A stretch of DNA of 64,000 bases. Source: Candidatus Anammoximicrobium sp. (GTDB lineage Bacteria > Planctomycetota > Planctomycetia > Pirellulales > Pirellulaceae). Below are positions 51,921-61,342 of this stretch, piece after piece; positions within the stretch are counted from its first letter, which is position 1; each line of letters opens with the position of its first letter. The notes below the pieces were generated by a model. The model searched no databases and was not told where the DNA came from. It saw nothing but the letters and a program-made list of their open reading frames with translations. Both the position numbers and the translations under genes were made by a program. The stretch lies in contig JAAYYU010000027.1 of the NCBI GenBank assembly GCA_012515235.1, positions 62,001 through 126,000 of the forward strand. Reading direction: 5' to 3'.

Positions 51921-52256
51921 ATGCGACTGTACGATTGGGCTCAAGTGATCCGCAGCAAAAATGCCGGCCCGTTCACGCTCACGATCGACCTGGTGTTCGC
52001 AGACCAGGCCCAGATGGAGCGGGTCCTGACCGCGGACAGTTTCACGCCGGCGCGGATCGCCGGCCTGTACGGAGTGGACGCGACCAGCGTCCGCATCGTC
52101 CCGTTCCCGGCCATCCGGACGATCAAGGTGACCATGCCGCGGCCGGACGGCAGTTCCGGCGCGCCGGACGACCGCGACGTGTACGGCTGTCAGCAGCACT
52201 TTCCGCTGGCCGACCTGGAGGTGGACCCCGGAAGTGGGCAACCCGAGAGAGTCTGA
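51921..52256 (+). CDS. DUF4387 protein
   Basis: This small protein of 111 residues resembles DUF4387, which is usually fused to or encoded beside AtuA/DUF1446 proteins. It reads MRLYDWAQVIRSKNAGPF at the start, with TIDLVFADQAQMERVL and YGCQQHFPLADLEV later. It starts 2 bases after the DUF1446 stop, ending a four-gene operon. A role as the small partner of the AtuA-like protein is inferred from context. The 70-bp tandem array starts 45 bases beyond its stop codon. Confidence 0.78.
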   Translation: MRLYDWAQVIRSKNAGPFTLTIDLVFADQAQMERVLTADSFTPARIAGLYGVDATSVRIVPFPAIRTIKVTMPRPDGSSGAPDDRDVYGCQQHFPLADLEVDPGSGQPERV

Positions 52257-52300
52257 AGAAACTGCCGGAAAACCTTGAAAGAATCCATGTTCGGTTGTTT

Positions 52301-52660
52301 CGCCACCACGCTGGCAAGCAGCGTGGTGGCCGTAGCGGTCGCTTGGTGGGGCGTGGTCTGGTTCTGAACACGGCTCCACGCTGGCAAGCAGCGTGGTGGC
52401 CGAAGAGGTCGCATGGTGGGGCGTGATCTGGTTCTGAACACGGCTCCACGCTGGCAAGCAGCGTGGTGGCCGCAGAGGTCGCTTGGTGGGGCGTGGTCTG
52501 GTTCTGAACACGGCTCCACGCTGGCAAGCAGCGTGGTGGCCGCAGAGGTCGCTTGGTGGGGCGTGGTCTGGTTCTGAACACGGCTCCACGCTGGCAAGCA
52601 GCGTGGTGGCCGAAGAGGTCGCGTGATGGGACGAGGTCTGGGTCGGAACACGGCTCACGT
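52301..52660. repeat. Five-unit tandem array of a 70-bp palindromic repeat
   Basis: The core CTGGCAAGCA starts at 52311, 52381, 52451, 52521 and 52591, exactly 70 bases apart. Each unit has the hairpin arms CCACGCTG / CAGCGTGG with loop GCAAG (12-bp stem in the first unit), then TGGTGGCCG, an AGAGGTCGC block, GGTGGGGCGTGGTCTGG and TTCTGAACACGG. The units are almost identical, and the last decays after 52620. The same element occurs at 2047-2245. All parts repeat equally, so this is not a CRISPR. Confidence 0.92.
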
Positions 52661-52960
52661 GCCCGCAACCCAGGTTGGCGGCGCTCGCAATTCGGGGCTC
52701 ATCATGCGCAAAACGCGAGGGATCGGGACGCTTCGCGGTCTCCAGGCCGAGGTCGGCTTTTTTCGCTGCGTCCAATTGCCGTGTGTTCTTTTCCGAGTTG
52801 TGCCGCCTTCTCAGGCGATGACAACGCGCTTGGAGACGAAAACGAGCCGCGTTTGGATCGCGTCTCTCCGGCTTGCCCCGCGCTACGAAAAACTGCCTTC
52901 TTTCAGGGGCTGCGATGGCCCAGCCGATGCCCTCTGCGACGAGGAATGAAAACGTCTTTT
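52661..52960. other. Noncoding stretch after the tandem array
   Basis: No supported gene or RNA was seen between the decayed last repeat and the 3' end of the minus-strand aldehyde dehydrogenase gene. Confidence 0.4.
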
Positions 52961-54454
52961 TCAGAGCGGCCGCACCACCGACGTGCTGCGCCAGTAGTCG
53001 AACAGCGTATGGACGGACAGGACGCCGCCGCCCAGGCCGCTTTTGTTCATGCCGGCGTAGGGCACGCCCAGCGGGAACAGGTTGTGGGCGTTGATCCAGT
53101 TGTTGGCAGCCACCATGGCCTCGGCCACGCGGTAGCAGCGGTCCCAATCGCTGCTCCAGACGCTGTTGGCCAGGCCGTAGTCGGTCTGGTTGGCCAGGCG
53201 GATGCCTTCTGCTTCATCCGCAAACGGCGTCAGGTAGGCGACCGGGCCGAAGATCTCCTCGCGGGCCGCCACGTTATCCAGCGAACCGGCAAGCAGAGCC
53301 GGTTTGACATAGAATCCGTCTCGCCCGTCGACTTCCGCCGCACCGCCGGGCAAAACCAGTTCGGCGCCTTCCTCCTGGCCGCGTTTCAAGTAGCCCAGCA
53401 CGCGCTGCCGCTGCTTTTCGCTGACCACCGGCCCCATTTGCGTCCTGCGGTCCATCTGGTAGCCCACCACCACTTTCTGCAGCCGCTCGACGCACGCCGA
53501 CACGAATTGATCGTAGATCGGTTTGTGAATCAGCCAGCGCGTGGCGTCGCAGCAGACTTGGCCGCAGTGGAACGTGATGGCTTGGACCAGTTTCTCGACG
53601 GTTTGCGGCAGATCGACGTCGTCAAACACCACCGCCGCCCCTTTCCCGCCCAATTCGAGTTTCGCCGGCACCAGGTTCCGGCCGCACGCCTCGCCCACCA
53701 GGCGGCCCACCTCGGGCGAACCGGTGAACGACATCCGCTTTAGCCCGGGATGCCCGGCCAGCGCAGCGCCGGCCGGGTCGCCGAGACCGGGAACGACGTT
53801 GATCACGCCGTCGGGGATGCCCACTTCCTTGGCCAAGAGCGCCAGGTAGATCGTCGACAGCGGCGTGTCCTCGGCCGGCTTGATCACCACCGTGTTGCCC
53901 GCCGCCAACGCCGGCGCGAGGCCCCAGCCGGCCAGCAGGATCGGGAAGTTCCAGGGAAAGATGAACCCGCACGGTCCCCAGGGAGCACGCACGGTCCAGG
54001 CTTCGTGCCGGGCTACGGCCAACGCACTGCGATGCTGGATGTGCAAGGCCATGTCGGTAAAGTAGCGGGTCGTATCGACGAAGTTCTGCACGTCGGCTTC
54101 CGCCTGCGCATAGACCTTGCCGCAGTCCAGGGCTTCGATTTGCGCGAGGCTCTTCTTCCGCTGCTCGACCGCGTCGGCCAGCCGGTGCAGCAGCACGCCG
54201 CGGTCGTTGGGGGACAGCTGGGGCCAGCCCGATTTGTCAAACGCCTGTTGAGCCGCCTGCACGGCCCGATCCACGTCGGCAGGCTGCATCGCGTAGACCT
54301 CGGCCAGCGTTTCGCGCGAGCCCGGATCGCACGTGGTGAACGTCTCCTGGTTCGCCGAGGCAACCTTCTGCCCGCCGATTACGCCTGGCAGCGGACCGCC
54401 GGCCAGATACTCGACAACTTCCGGCAACACGTCATTCCGCGTCATCTTCGCCAT
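52961..54454 (-). CDS. NAD(P)-dependent aldehyde dehydrogenase
   Basis: This 497-residue protein is a full-length aldehyde dehydrogenase. It has the nucleotide-binding region PWNFPILLAGWGLAPALAAG and the catalytic Glu in LELGGKGA. The catalytic Cys is in FHCGQVCCDATR, and EEIFGPVAYLTPF lies near the C-terminus. It oxidises an aldehyde to the acid; the natural substrate is unknown, with betaine aldehyde or general aliphatic aldehydes among family possibilities. ATG 54454 has GGGAGG 7-8 bases upstream. It stands alone between the repeat array and guaA on the same strand. Confidence 0.93.
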   Translation of the reverse strand: MAKMTRNDVLPEVVEYLAGGPLPGVIGGQKVASANQETFTTCDPGSRETLAEVYAMQPADVDRAVQAAQQAFDKSGWPQLSPNDRGVLLHRLADAVEQRKKSLAQIEALDCGKVYAQAEADVQNFVDTTRYFTDMALHIQHRSALAVARHEAWTVRAPWGPCGFIFPWNFPILLAGWGLAPALAAGNTVVIKPAEDTPLSTIYLALLAKEVGIPDGVINVVPGLGDPAGAALAGHPGLKRMSFTGSPEVGRLVGEACGRNLVPAKLELGGKGAAVVFDDVDLPQTVEKLVQAITFHCGQVCCDATRWLIHKPIYDQFVSACVERLQKVVVGYQMDRRTQMGPVVSEKQRQRVLGYLKRGQEEGAELVLPGGAAEVDGRDGFYVKPALLAGSLDNVAAREEIFGPVAYLTPFADEAEGIRLANQTDYGLANSVWSSDWDRCYRVAEAMVAANNWINAHNLFPLGVPYAGMNKSGLGGGVLSVHTLFDYWRSTSVVRPL

Positions 54455-54689
54455 GATTTCACCTCCCCAATTCGCGGCAGGGCTGTCCGATCGCAGCAGG
54501 GTTCTCCGAGCCGTCCGGATGGGTACGGGATTCGGGTCGAATCGCACGGCGCGGCGAGCCTTTGACCATCGACATCTCTATACCATACCCGCGGCACGTC
54601 GTCCACCGTCGGTGCCGCTTGCCAGTGCCCGCCCGCGAGAGGTCGGCCCTGCCCGGCTTGGCCGCGCTCGGGCGTTTCGGTCTCCGGAC

Positions 54690-56273
54690 TCATTCCCACT
54701 CGATCGTCGCAGGCGGTTTGGAGCTGATATCGTAGCACACGCGGTTCACGCCGCGGACTTCGTTGATCATCCGCGTGGAGATGCGGGCCAGCACGTCGTA
54801 GGGCAGGTGCGTCCAGTCGGCGGTCATGAAGTCGTCGGTGTTCACGCACCGCACGGCCACGGCGTCCTCGTAGGTCCGCGCGTCGCCCATCACGCCCACG
54901 CTTTGCACCGGCAGCAGCACGGCGAACGCCTGCGAGGTCTGGCGGTACAAGCCCGCGGCTTTGACCTCCTCGACGACGATCGCATCCGCTTCCCGGAGCA
55001 CGTCCAGCCGCTGGCGGGTGACGGCGCCCAGGCAGCGCACGGCCAGGCCGGGACCGGGGAACGGGTGCCGCCAGACAACCTCGTCCGGCAGGCCGAGTTC
55101 CCGCCCCAGCTTGCGGACTTCGTCCTTGAACAGGTCGCGGAGCGGCTCGATCAACTCGAATCCCAATTCCTCCGGCAGGCCGCCCACGTTGTGGTGCAGT
55201 TTGATCGTCGCGGCCGGACCGTCCAGGGCGGCGCCGCTTTCGATCACGTCCGGGTAGAGCGTTCCTTGGGCCAGGAAGCGGGCGTCCTTGATGCGCGTGG
55301 CCTCGGCCTTGAAACACTCGATAAAGGCGTGTCCGATCCGGCGGCGTTTCTCCTGCGGTTCCACGATGCCCTCCAGCGCCGCCAGAAAACGGTCCTCGGC
55401 ATCCACCACGTGCAAATCGGTCTGGAAGTGGCTGCTGAATTCCGCGATCACCGCCTGCTGTTCCGCTTTCCGCAGCAACCCGTTGTTGACCAGGATGCAA
55501 GACAGTTGCGGGCCGATGGCCTTGTACAGCAGCGCGGCGGTGACCGCCGAGTCGACGCCGCCGGACAGCCCGCAAATGACCCGTCCGTCGCCGACGCGCT
55601 GCCGGATCTGCTCGATCGTTTCGCGGGCGAAATCGCCCAAGTGCCACGTGCCTTCGCACCCGCAGACGATTCTCAGGAAGTTGTGCAGAATAGTGCTGCC
55701 CTGCGGCGTGTGGGTTACTTCGGGATGAAATTGCAGGCCGTACACGGGCAGGGTCCGATGCCGGACGGCGGCGATGGGACACGTGTCGGTGCAGGCCAGC
55801 GGGAGAAAATTATCGGAAACCCGAAACACCTGATCGCCGTGGCTCATCCACACGGTGAGGTCCGCAGCAACCCCCGCGAACAGGTCCTCGTGCGACGTGA
55901 CGCGACAGCGTGCTCGGCCGTATTCCCGCGACGGCGCGCCTTCCACTTGTCCGCCCAGCGCGTTGCAGACCAGCTGCATCCCGTAGCAGATGCCCAACAC
56001 GGGAATACCCAGCTGGAGCAGTCCCGGATCGCACTGCGGCGCGCCCTGCTCGTAAACGCTGTTGGGGCCGCCGGAAAAGATGATCCCGCGGGGCCGGTGA
56101 GTCCGCACGCGGGCGGCCGAGATGTCGTGGCGAACGATCTCGCAATACACGTTCTGTTCGCGGACCCGGCGGGCGATCAACTGGGCGTACTGCGAGCCGA
56201 AATCCAGGACCAGGACGCGTTCTTCCGAGGTCCGTCCACCAAGCAACGAGGAATCCAAACCGTATCGGGTCAT
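54690..56273 (-). CDS. guaA: GMP synthase (glutamine-hydrolysing)
   Basis: GuaA aminates XMP to GMP with ATP and ammonia released from glutamine. The 527-residue protein has the class I glutamine amidotransferase domain ([18 protein letters not shown]; nucleophile Cys in GICYGMQLV; His in LQFHPEV), the PP-loop synthetase domain ([14 protein letters not shown]) and the C-terminal dimerisation domain ending in the typical PPATIEWE. Length matches E. coli GuaA (525). ATG 56273 starts the amidotransferase domain; the frame is open beyond. It is divergent from surE, with about 210 bases between the starts. Confidence 0.97.
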   Translation of the reverse strand: MTRYGLDSSLLGGRTSEERVLVLDFGSQYAQLIARRVREQNVYCEIVRHDISAARVRTHRPRGIIFSGGPNSVYEQGAPQCDPGLLQLGIPVLGICYGMQLVCNALGGQVEGAPSREYGRARCRVTSHEDLFAGVAADLTVWMSHGDQVFRVSDNFLPLACTDTCPIAAVRHRTLPVYGLQFHPEVTHTPQGSTILHNFLRIVCGCEGTWHLGDFARETIEQIRQRVGDGRVICGLSGGVDSAVTAALLYKAIGPQLSCILVNNGLLRKAEQQAVIAEFSSHFQTDLHVVDAEDRFLAALEGIVEPQEKRRRIGHAFIECFKAEATRIKDARFLAQGTLYPDVIESGAALDGPAATIKLHHNVGGLPEELGFELIEPLRDLFKDEVRKLGRELGLPDEVVWRHPFPGPGLAVRCLGAVTRQRLDVLREADAIVVEEVKAAGLYRQTSQAFAVLLPVQSVGVMGDARTYEDAVAVRCVNTDDFMTADWTHLPYDVLARISTRMINEVRGVNRVCYDISSKPPATIEWE

Positions 56274-56481
56274 GAACGGCAACCCTGACGACCAAGAGGC
56301 CCACGAAGAAGACCGCCGAGGCATCGCGGCGGAACGCGACAAGCGGCGGATTATAGGCCGGCGGGCCGGCATCGTCCAGCGGGCCGTTGTCCGCGGGCCG
56401 GCGCGGCCGTATACTGGGCCGCAATCACGCGGAACGACAATCACCGCCGGAAACCACCAAATCGCCAACGGAAACCGGGCC

Positions 56482-57234
56482 GTGCAAATCCTGCTTACCA
56501 ACGACGACGGCATTCATGCCCCCGGCCTGGCGGCCATGGAACGCGAACTGCAGACCCTGGGCGACGTCTGCGTGGTCGCGCCGGCGCACGAGCAAAGCGG
56601 CGTCGCCCATTCGATCACCTTTCTCAGCCCGCTGGTCTGCCAGGAAGTGTACGCCGGCGACCGGCAACGCGGCTGGGCGGTCGAAGGCAGTCCGGCCGAT
56701 TGCGTCAAGATCGGCGTTCATGAACTGTGCCCGCGCCGTCCGGACCTGTTGGTCAGCGGCATCAACGGCGGGCTGAATGCCGGCATCAATGTGTTGTATT
56801 CCGGCACGGTCGCCGCGGCCATCGAGGGGGCCTTTTTCGGCATTCCCAGCGTCGCCGTGTCGTTGGAATTCGACGCCCACGCACAGTTCGAGAAAGCCGC
56901 GCAACTCGCGCGGCGGATCATCGAACAAATCTTGCGGCTGACCTCGCCGGACGCCCAACTGTACAATCTGAACATTCCCACCCCGGCGTTGACCGGCACG
57001 CCGCGGCTGAAGGTCGTGCCGATGGGCGTCCAGCGGTACGGCGAACGGTTCCTCAAACGGCAGGACCCGCGCGGGCGGACCTACTATTGGGCCACCGCCG
57101 ATCCACCTCCCCAGCCGACCGACCGCGAAACCGACCTGACCGCGCTCAAGAAGGGCTTGGTGACCCTGACGCCGCTGCAGTACGATATGACGAAGTACCC
57201 CACGCTGCGCGAGATGGAAAACTGGACGCTGTAA
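56482..57234 (+). CDS. surE: 5'/3'-nucleotidase SurE
   Basis: SurE is a metal-dependent phosphatase of nucleoside monophosphates and short phosphate chains, often linked to stationary-phase survival. The 250-residue protein has the N-terminal [14 protein letters not shown] with the metal-binding Asp pair, [14 protein letters not shown], and [27 protein letters not shown]. It starts at GTG 56482, with a GGAAA purine-rich site 7 bases upstream; no ATG is near the conserved start. A lipoprotein gene follows after 33 bases and may be co-transcribed. It is divergent to guaA. Confidence 0.94.
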   Translation: MQILLTNDDGIHAPGLAAMERELQTLGDVCVVAPAHEQSGVAHSITFLSPLVCQEVYAGDRQRGWAVEGSPADCVKIGVHELCPRRPDLLVSGINGGLNAGINVLYSGTVAAAIEGAFFGIPSVAVSLEFDAHAQFEKAAQLARRIIEQILRLTSPDAQLYNLNIPTPALTGTPRLKVVPMGVQRYGERFLKRQDPRGRTYYWATADPPPQPTDRETDLTALKKGLVTLTPLQYDMTKYPTLREMENWTL

Positions 57235-57267
57235 AGCGAATCGAACGTTGTCAAGGGAGTCGAACCG

Positions 57268-57876
57268 ATGAGAAGTTCAGCTGGTTGCGTTGTCGTGTCG
57301 TTGGCTGTCCTGCTTGGTTGCGGAACGGAGATTCCGCCGGAGCCACCGTCGGCCAGCGCTCCGGCCAGCGATCCCGTCACGCCCGTCCCAGCGGACGCTG
57401 CGGCGCCGGCGGCTGCGGAGGGGACGGAACAGCCGGCCGTGTCCGACGCGTCGCAGGAAACGCCTCCCGCTCCGGCCGTTCAGCCGACGCCCGCGCCGGC
57501 CACAGGCCCGGAACTGGCGCCTCCGGCTCAAGCGACTCAACCCGCCCCGGCCGCCCCCGCCCCGGACATGGAACGGGTGAAAGCCGAAAAAGGCGTGGGC
57601 CTGAAAGGCCGCAGCCTGGACCAACATGAAGGCGTCCTGGTGACGCCCGCCAAAGCGTTCTTCTCCGTCCGCGAGCGGGCGGTCTTCGACATTCAGATTC
57701 CCGAAGCAATCAAGCTGTTCAAAGCCACCAACGGCAACGGCCCGAAGTCGCACGAGGAGTTCATGGCCCAGATCATCGAGGCCAACCAGATCCAACTGCC
57801 CGAACTGCCCGCCGGCCAGAAGTACGTGTACGATCCGGAAAAAGAAGAACTGCAGGTCGAACGGCCGGCCCGGTAG
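57268..57876 (+). CDS. Pro/Ala-rich lipoprotein
   Basis: The 202-residue protein has a lipoprotein signal with the lipobox LLGC (Cys about 18). It is followed by an ~80-residue Pro/Ala/Thr/Glu linker (APAVQPTPAPATGPELAPPA). The C-terminal domain of about 90 residues (GVLVTPAKAFFSVRERAVF, EEFMAQIIEANQIQLPELP, KYVYDPEKEELQ) has a pseudopilin/general-secretion-like flavour seen in other planctomycete lipoproteins. The linker probably spans part of the envelope. It lies 33 bases after surE. A 16-bp triple repeat overlaps its stop codon. Function unknown. Confidence 0.75.
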   Translation: MRSSAGCVVVSLAVLLGCGTEIPPEPPSASAPASDPVTPVPADAAAPAAAEGTEQPAVSDASQETPPAPAVQPTPAPATGPELAPPAQATQPAPAAPAPDMERVKAEKGVGLKGRSLDQHEGVLVTPAKAFFSVRERAVFDIQIPEAIKLFKATNGNGPKSHEEFMAQIIEANQIQLPELPAGQKYVYDPEKEELQVERPAR

Positions 57877-57922
57877 ACGGGCGGCGCGGCAGACGGGCGG
57901 CCCGGTAGACGGGCGGCGCGGA
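57875..57922. repeat. Three 16-bp tandem repeats over a stop codon
   Basis: AGACGGGCGGCGCGGC is repeated three times with minor changes at 57875-57890, 57891-57906 and 57907-57922. The first copy includes the last two bases of the TAG stop of the lipoprotein gene. Confidence 0.8.
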
Positions 57923-57980
57923 CCGTGCCTGCTGCGGCGGGCGCCGCAGCCAGGCCTTCGGACCTGTCCGGTTTCAACTC

Positions 57981-58034
57981 CGCGGTTTTCTCGTAGAGCG
58001 GACTCCGGTCCGTTCCGGCGGAGTGAATTCCGCC
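57981..58034 (+). repeat. TCGTAG/CTACGA-type palindromic repeat, copy 2
   Basis: It begins CGCGGTTTTCTCGTAGAG and ends in a GGCGGAGTGAATTCCGCC stem, matching the reverse complement of 22584-22643 over its outer parts. The middle differs. Confidence 0.7.
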
Positions 58035-58148
58035 CTCCCCAATGATTCCTGGACAGGGGCTTCGCTTCGGCCTCACCGTGCCGGCTTCAGGCGGCTTCGA
58101 CCCCATGAAAGCGGCCTGCCCCGCCCTGTCTTTCGATTGGAGGCGGCA

Positions 58149-58730
58149 CTACCGGTCGTCGTACTCGCCGCGCGGATCGTCCGGATCCACGGTGAATCCC
58201 CGCCGCGGATCGAAATGCTCGTAAGCGCCCACGCGCCATTGGCCGTCGTCGTCTTGGAGAAAGGTCACTTCCAGGTACCGCGGAATGCGGCGGTGGGCGA
58301 GCAGGCCGTCGCGCGTGCTCAAGACCACCACCACGTTGAACTCGGCGACGGCCGTCGGCGGATGGCGCTCGGGGGAGACCCGGACTTCCAGATTGCTCTT
58401 GATGTTCACTTCGCTGAACCGATACAAGGGCAACTCGGCGGCCGCCTGGCTGCGGACCGCCGGGGTTCCGGGGTAGGCATACTCCAGCGCCTCGTTCACC
58501 TGGTTGCGTTCCACTAGGGCCGCGATGTCGAACAGCGTCTGGGTGACCTGCTCGCGGTCCGTAACGATGAGTCGTTCCGCGAGCACGGCGCCGATCGTCA
58601 AGGCGATCGCCGCAAAGATCGCGGCCAGCAGCCACCTGGAGCCCGTCTGCAGCCAGCCGCCCGCCAGGATGATGGCGGTCAAACTGCCGATCAGCAACAC
58701 GGGAAGCGGGTTTTCGGTTAGCCAAGTCAT
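58149..58730 (-). CDS. Two-span membrane protein with C-terminal soluble domain
   Basis: The 193-residue protein has two membrane helices in the first ~55 residues (NPLPVLLIGSLTAIILAGG and WLLAAIFAAIALTIGAVL), then a soluble domain of about 130 residues (ALVERNQVNEALEYAYPG, VRVSPERHPPTAVAEFNVVV, WRVGAYEHFDPRRGF). The domain has the rough look of NTF2-like or DUF4440-like folds. No family was assigned. ATG 58730 was chosen because the membrane helix starts at once; the frame is open to 58832. It is downstream of the membrane HtrA gene and separated from it by a terminator-like hairpin. Confidence 0.7.
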   Translation of the reverse strand: MTWLTENPLPVLLIGSLTAIILAGGWLQTGSRWLLAAIFAAIALTIGAVLAERLIVTDREQVTQTLFDIAALVERNQVNEALEYAYPGTPAVRSQAAAELPLYRFSEVNIKSNLEVRVSPERHPPTAVAEFNVVVVLSTRDGLLAHRRIPRYLEVTFLQDDDGQWRVGAYEHFDPRRGFTVDPDDPRGEYDDR

Positions 58731-58798
58731 GGGCGAAGGCGGACGGTTCGGGGTTCGGGGGCCAGGCAAGTAAGTTACGGGAATGTCGCACGCCGGGC

Positions 58799-58827
58799 AA
58801 AAGCCCCGCCTGGACAGAACCGGGGCT
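58799..58827 (-). terminator. Terminator after the membrane HtrA gene
   Basis: On the minus strand AGCCCCG, a 12-base loop and CGGGGCT are followed by TTT. It lies 16 bases beyond the stop of the HtrA-like gene at 58843. The T-run is short, so efficiency is uncertain. Confidence 0.5.
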
Positions 58828-58842
58828 CCCACGTCGTGCCTC

Positions 58843-60117
58843 TCACAGCGGCCGTTCGGCCACGCGCACCTCCAGTGTCAACTTTCGCCCGGCACGGATC
58901 AACTCCACCTGCGCCGTGGAATCGATCTCGGTCATCGCCACCATGCGAATCAACTCCGCCGACTTGCCGACAGGCTTGCCGTTCCAGCGGATCACGACGT
59001 CGTTGACGCGGAGTCCGAAATCCTTGGCCGGGGAGGGCACGCGCGGATCATCGACCACCAACACGACGACCGCGCCCGTCGCGGCAGGCAAGCCCAGGCG
59101 GCGGGCAGTTGGTTCGGAGACGTCATCCAACTGCACGCCCAGCCAGCCGCGCGCCAACCGGCCGCTGGCCTTGAGCCGTTCGTAGACCGCTCGGGCCACG
59201 CTGCTGGGAACAGCAAAACTGACGCCTCGATACGAATCGCCGACGATCGCCGTGTTGATGCCGATCACCCGGCCCTGGGCGTCGACCAGCGGCCCGCCGC
59301 TGTTGCCCGGATTGACGGCGGCGTCGGTCTGCAGAAAGTCCTGATAAACGTCGCCGGCCAGGTTGGCGCGGTGCTTGGCGCTGATGATCCCGAACGTGAT
59401 CGTGCTCTGCAGGCCGAACGGGCTGCCGACGGCCCAGACCAACGCGCCCACGTCCAATTCTTCGCTGTCGCCCCAGGGGGCGGCGATCAGGCGGTCGGCG
59501 TCGATCTTCAGAACGGCCACGTCGGTGGCCGAGTCCGCGCCGACGATGCGGGCCGGCAGCACCCGGCCGTCGCTCAGCGCGACTTCGATTTCGGCCGCGG
59601 CGTGGACGACGTGCGAGTTGGTGACGATGTACCCCTGCGGATCGACGATCACTCCGGAGCCTTGCCCGTACGACGGCTCGGCCGGGCGGCCGTACAGCTG
59701 GGCGTATTCCTCGGGTTGACGCTGCGAACGGACGCTGCTGACGTCGATATGGACCACGCTCGGCCCCACTTTCTGCGACACCAACTGGCTGGCTTTGGAC
59801 AGGCCGCTCAGCTGCAGACTCCCCAAGGCCTTGGACGCGACGTCGTATTCGGCTTGCTGCCGCGCCCGCGTCACCGCGTACTGGTACCGTTCCAGCAGGT
59901 AGGGCACCACGTACCGGAGCACCACGAGCAACCCCAGGAGGATCCACACGTGCGTCAAGGTGAACGGCGACCGGCTGGCAGGTGCGGCGCAGCGGGCGGA
60001 CGGGCGGGGCGGAGGCGCCGCTTCTCGTCCGGCAGACGGGGGCGCTGGGCTGCGCGCGGGCGGCGGGGCCGGCGACTGAACCGCATCCGAGGTGGCGTTG
60101 AAGGACTGCGTATCCAT
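58843..60117 (-). CDS. Membrane-anchored HtrA/DegS-like serine protease with PDZ
   Basis: The 424-residue protein starts with a Pro/Ala-rich cytoplasmic tail (about 10-50) and a single membrane helix (about 53-73, LTHVWILLGLLVVLRYVVPYL). A trypsin-like domain with an intact triad follows: His in YIVTNSHVVHA, Asp in SATDVAVLKI and Ser in NPGNSGGPL. One C-terminal PDZ domain ends it (FGLRVNDVVIRWNGKPVG). Its length and anchor resemble DegS, which senses envelope stress and triggers regulated proteolysis. ATG 60117 was chosen because it starts the Pro-rich tail; the frame is open to 60354. It is the third HtrA relative in the window. Confidence 0.88.
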   Translation of the reverse strand: MDTQSFNATSDAVQSPAPPPARSPAPPSAGREAAPPPRPSARCAAPASRSPFTLTHVWILLGLLVVLRYVVPYLLERYQYAVTRARQQAEYDVASKALGSLQLSGLSKASQLVSQKVGPSVVHIDVSSVRSQRQPEEYAQLYGRPAEPSYGQGSGVIVDPQGYIVTNSHVVHAAAEIEVALSDGRVLPARIVGADSATDVAVLKIDADRLIAAPWGDSEELDVGALVWAVGSPFGLQSTITFGIISAKHRANLAGDVYQDFLQTDAAVNPGNSGGPLVDAQGRVIGINTAIVGDSYRGVSFAVPSSVARAVYERLKASGRLARGWLGVQLDDVSEPTARRLGLPAATGAVVVLVVDDPRVPSPAKDFGLRVNDVVIRWNGKPVGKSAELIRMVAMTEIDSTAQVELIRAGRKLTLEVRVAERPL

Positions 60118-60550
60118 CGTGCTGCGTCTGGAGAGAATTTGCCCATCGAAACGCCGAGCAGAACACTGCCGGCGATTGCCTCGCGGGAGGCCCAACCCAG
60201 TTTTCCGAGCGGCCAGGTTGTCTTGCTTCGCCGAACCGTCGGCGTAAGCCCCGCCGGCTCCGACAACGCCACCGGTCCAGCGCTTGGAAAAACGGCTCAG
60301 GCTCGCGCCCGCCCATTGCCCGGAACCGGGGCCTGTCCGCCGATGCAGACACATGGCCTTGAGAACATTCTATACCAGCCGGACGCCGGCGTTGAGTGCC
60401 GCGCAACGCGAAGGGCAGTCTTTTCCTCGCTCGCGGAACCGGGTAGAGTCGTAAAGGGGGCCGTTTCGATCGGGATTTGTGGGAGGCGCGCGGGATACGT
60501 GGGAGGCGCGCGGGACACGCCTTTTTCAGAAGCACGGCTGGATGCGTGGT
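60118..60550. other. Intergenic stretch between divergent HtrA and aat genes
   Basis: Only one small direct repeat (60479-60518) was noted; no convincing promoter pair was identified. Confidence 0.4.
60479..60518. repeat. 20-bp direct repeat pair upstream of aat
   Basis: GTGGGAGGCGCGCGGGATAC and a copy with one change (CAC for TAC) follow each other directly. They lie within the upstream region of aat. Confidence 0.8.
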
Positions 60551-61279
60551 ATGGGAAAGACTTTTTGCAAGGTGCGGTTTCCGCCGGTCTGTCAGGCCAG
60601 TGAAGGCGGGTTGCTGATGGTCGGCGGACAACTGACGACCGAGTGGCTGTTGACGGCCTATCGCCGGGGGATCTTTCCTTGGCCCATCTACGATGGTCAA
60701 ACGGATATCCTGGCGTGGTTCAGCCCCGATCCCAGGGCGATCCTGGAGTTGGACCGACTGCACGTCTCGCACCGGCTGCAACGCCGGCTGCGAAGCAACC
60801 GTTTCCGAGTAACCTTGGACGCCGACTTCCGCAGCGTGATTGCCGCCTGCGCAGAGGCCCGCGGGCCGGAGGAGGGCACATGGATCACGCCGCACCTGGC
60901 CGAAGCATACGTCGAACTGCACCGGTTGGGCGTGGCGCACAGCGTCGAGGTCTGGCGCGAGGACCGGCTGGTCGGCGGCGTGTACGGCCTGGCACTCGGC
61001 GGTTTCTTCGCCGGCGAATCCATGTTTCATCGCGAGCGAGACGCCTCGAAGGTCGCCCTCGTCCACCTGGTCCGCCATCTGCAATCGCAGGGCTTCGTCC
61101 TGTTTGACGTGCAACAGGCCAGTCCACACCTGGTGCGCATGGGCGCGACCGAGGTGCCTCGCAACGAATTCCTCGCGCGGCTGAAGCACGCCCTGGACCT
61201 GCCGGCGTCCTTTACCGATTCAACCCGCGCTACGGGACTTGCAAGGCAGCCTCAAATCGCGGACATTGAGGGCGGCTGA
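60551..61279 (+). CDS. aat: Leucyl/phenylalanyl-tRNA--protein transferase
   Basis: Aat attaches Leu or Phe from aminoacyl-tRNA to N-terminal Lys or Arg, marking proteins for ClpS/ClpAP degradation (N-end rule). The 242-residue protein has FPPVCQASEGGLLMVGGQL, where most members have FPPxxxAxxxGLLAxGGDL, then YRRGIFPWP, AWFSPDPR, WITPHLAEAYVELHRLG and GGFFAGESMFHRE. These cover the whole conserved core. ATG 60551 keeps the FPP motif; ATG 60542 is possible, and a start at 60617 would lose it. A small unknown gene follows after about 60 bases. Confidence 0.93.
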   Translation: MGKTFCKVRFPPVCQASEGGLLMVGGQLTTEWLLTAYRRGIFPWPIYDGQTDILAWFSPDPRAILELDRLHVSHRLQRRLRSNRFRVTLDADFRSVIAACAEARGPEEGTWITPHLAEAYVELHRLGVAHSVEVWREDRLVGGVYGLALGGFFAGESMFHRERDASKVALVHLVRHLQSQGFVLFDVQQASPHLVRMGATEVPRNEFLARLKHALDLPASFTDSTRATGLARQPQIADIEGG

Positions 61280-61342
61280 CGGAATGCGTGACGGATCAGG
61301 ATTTCGAGTTTATCCCGAACGTGGAGAACGGAGGGTGACCCG

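Noticed and set aside
52301-52660. CRISPR array
   Set aside because: All 70 bases of each unit are repeated, so there are no unique spacers, and no cas genes are present.
51855-53147. Minus-strand frames with repeated HHAACQRGA- or CLPAWSHVQNQ-like text
   Set aside because: They are translations of the 70-bp tandem repeat; the periodic peptide mirrors the DNA repeat and lacks a gene context.
59123-61189. Open frame of 688 codons on the minus strand
   Set aside because: It is a shadow crossing the HtrA and aat genes in another frame.
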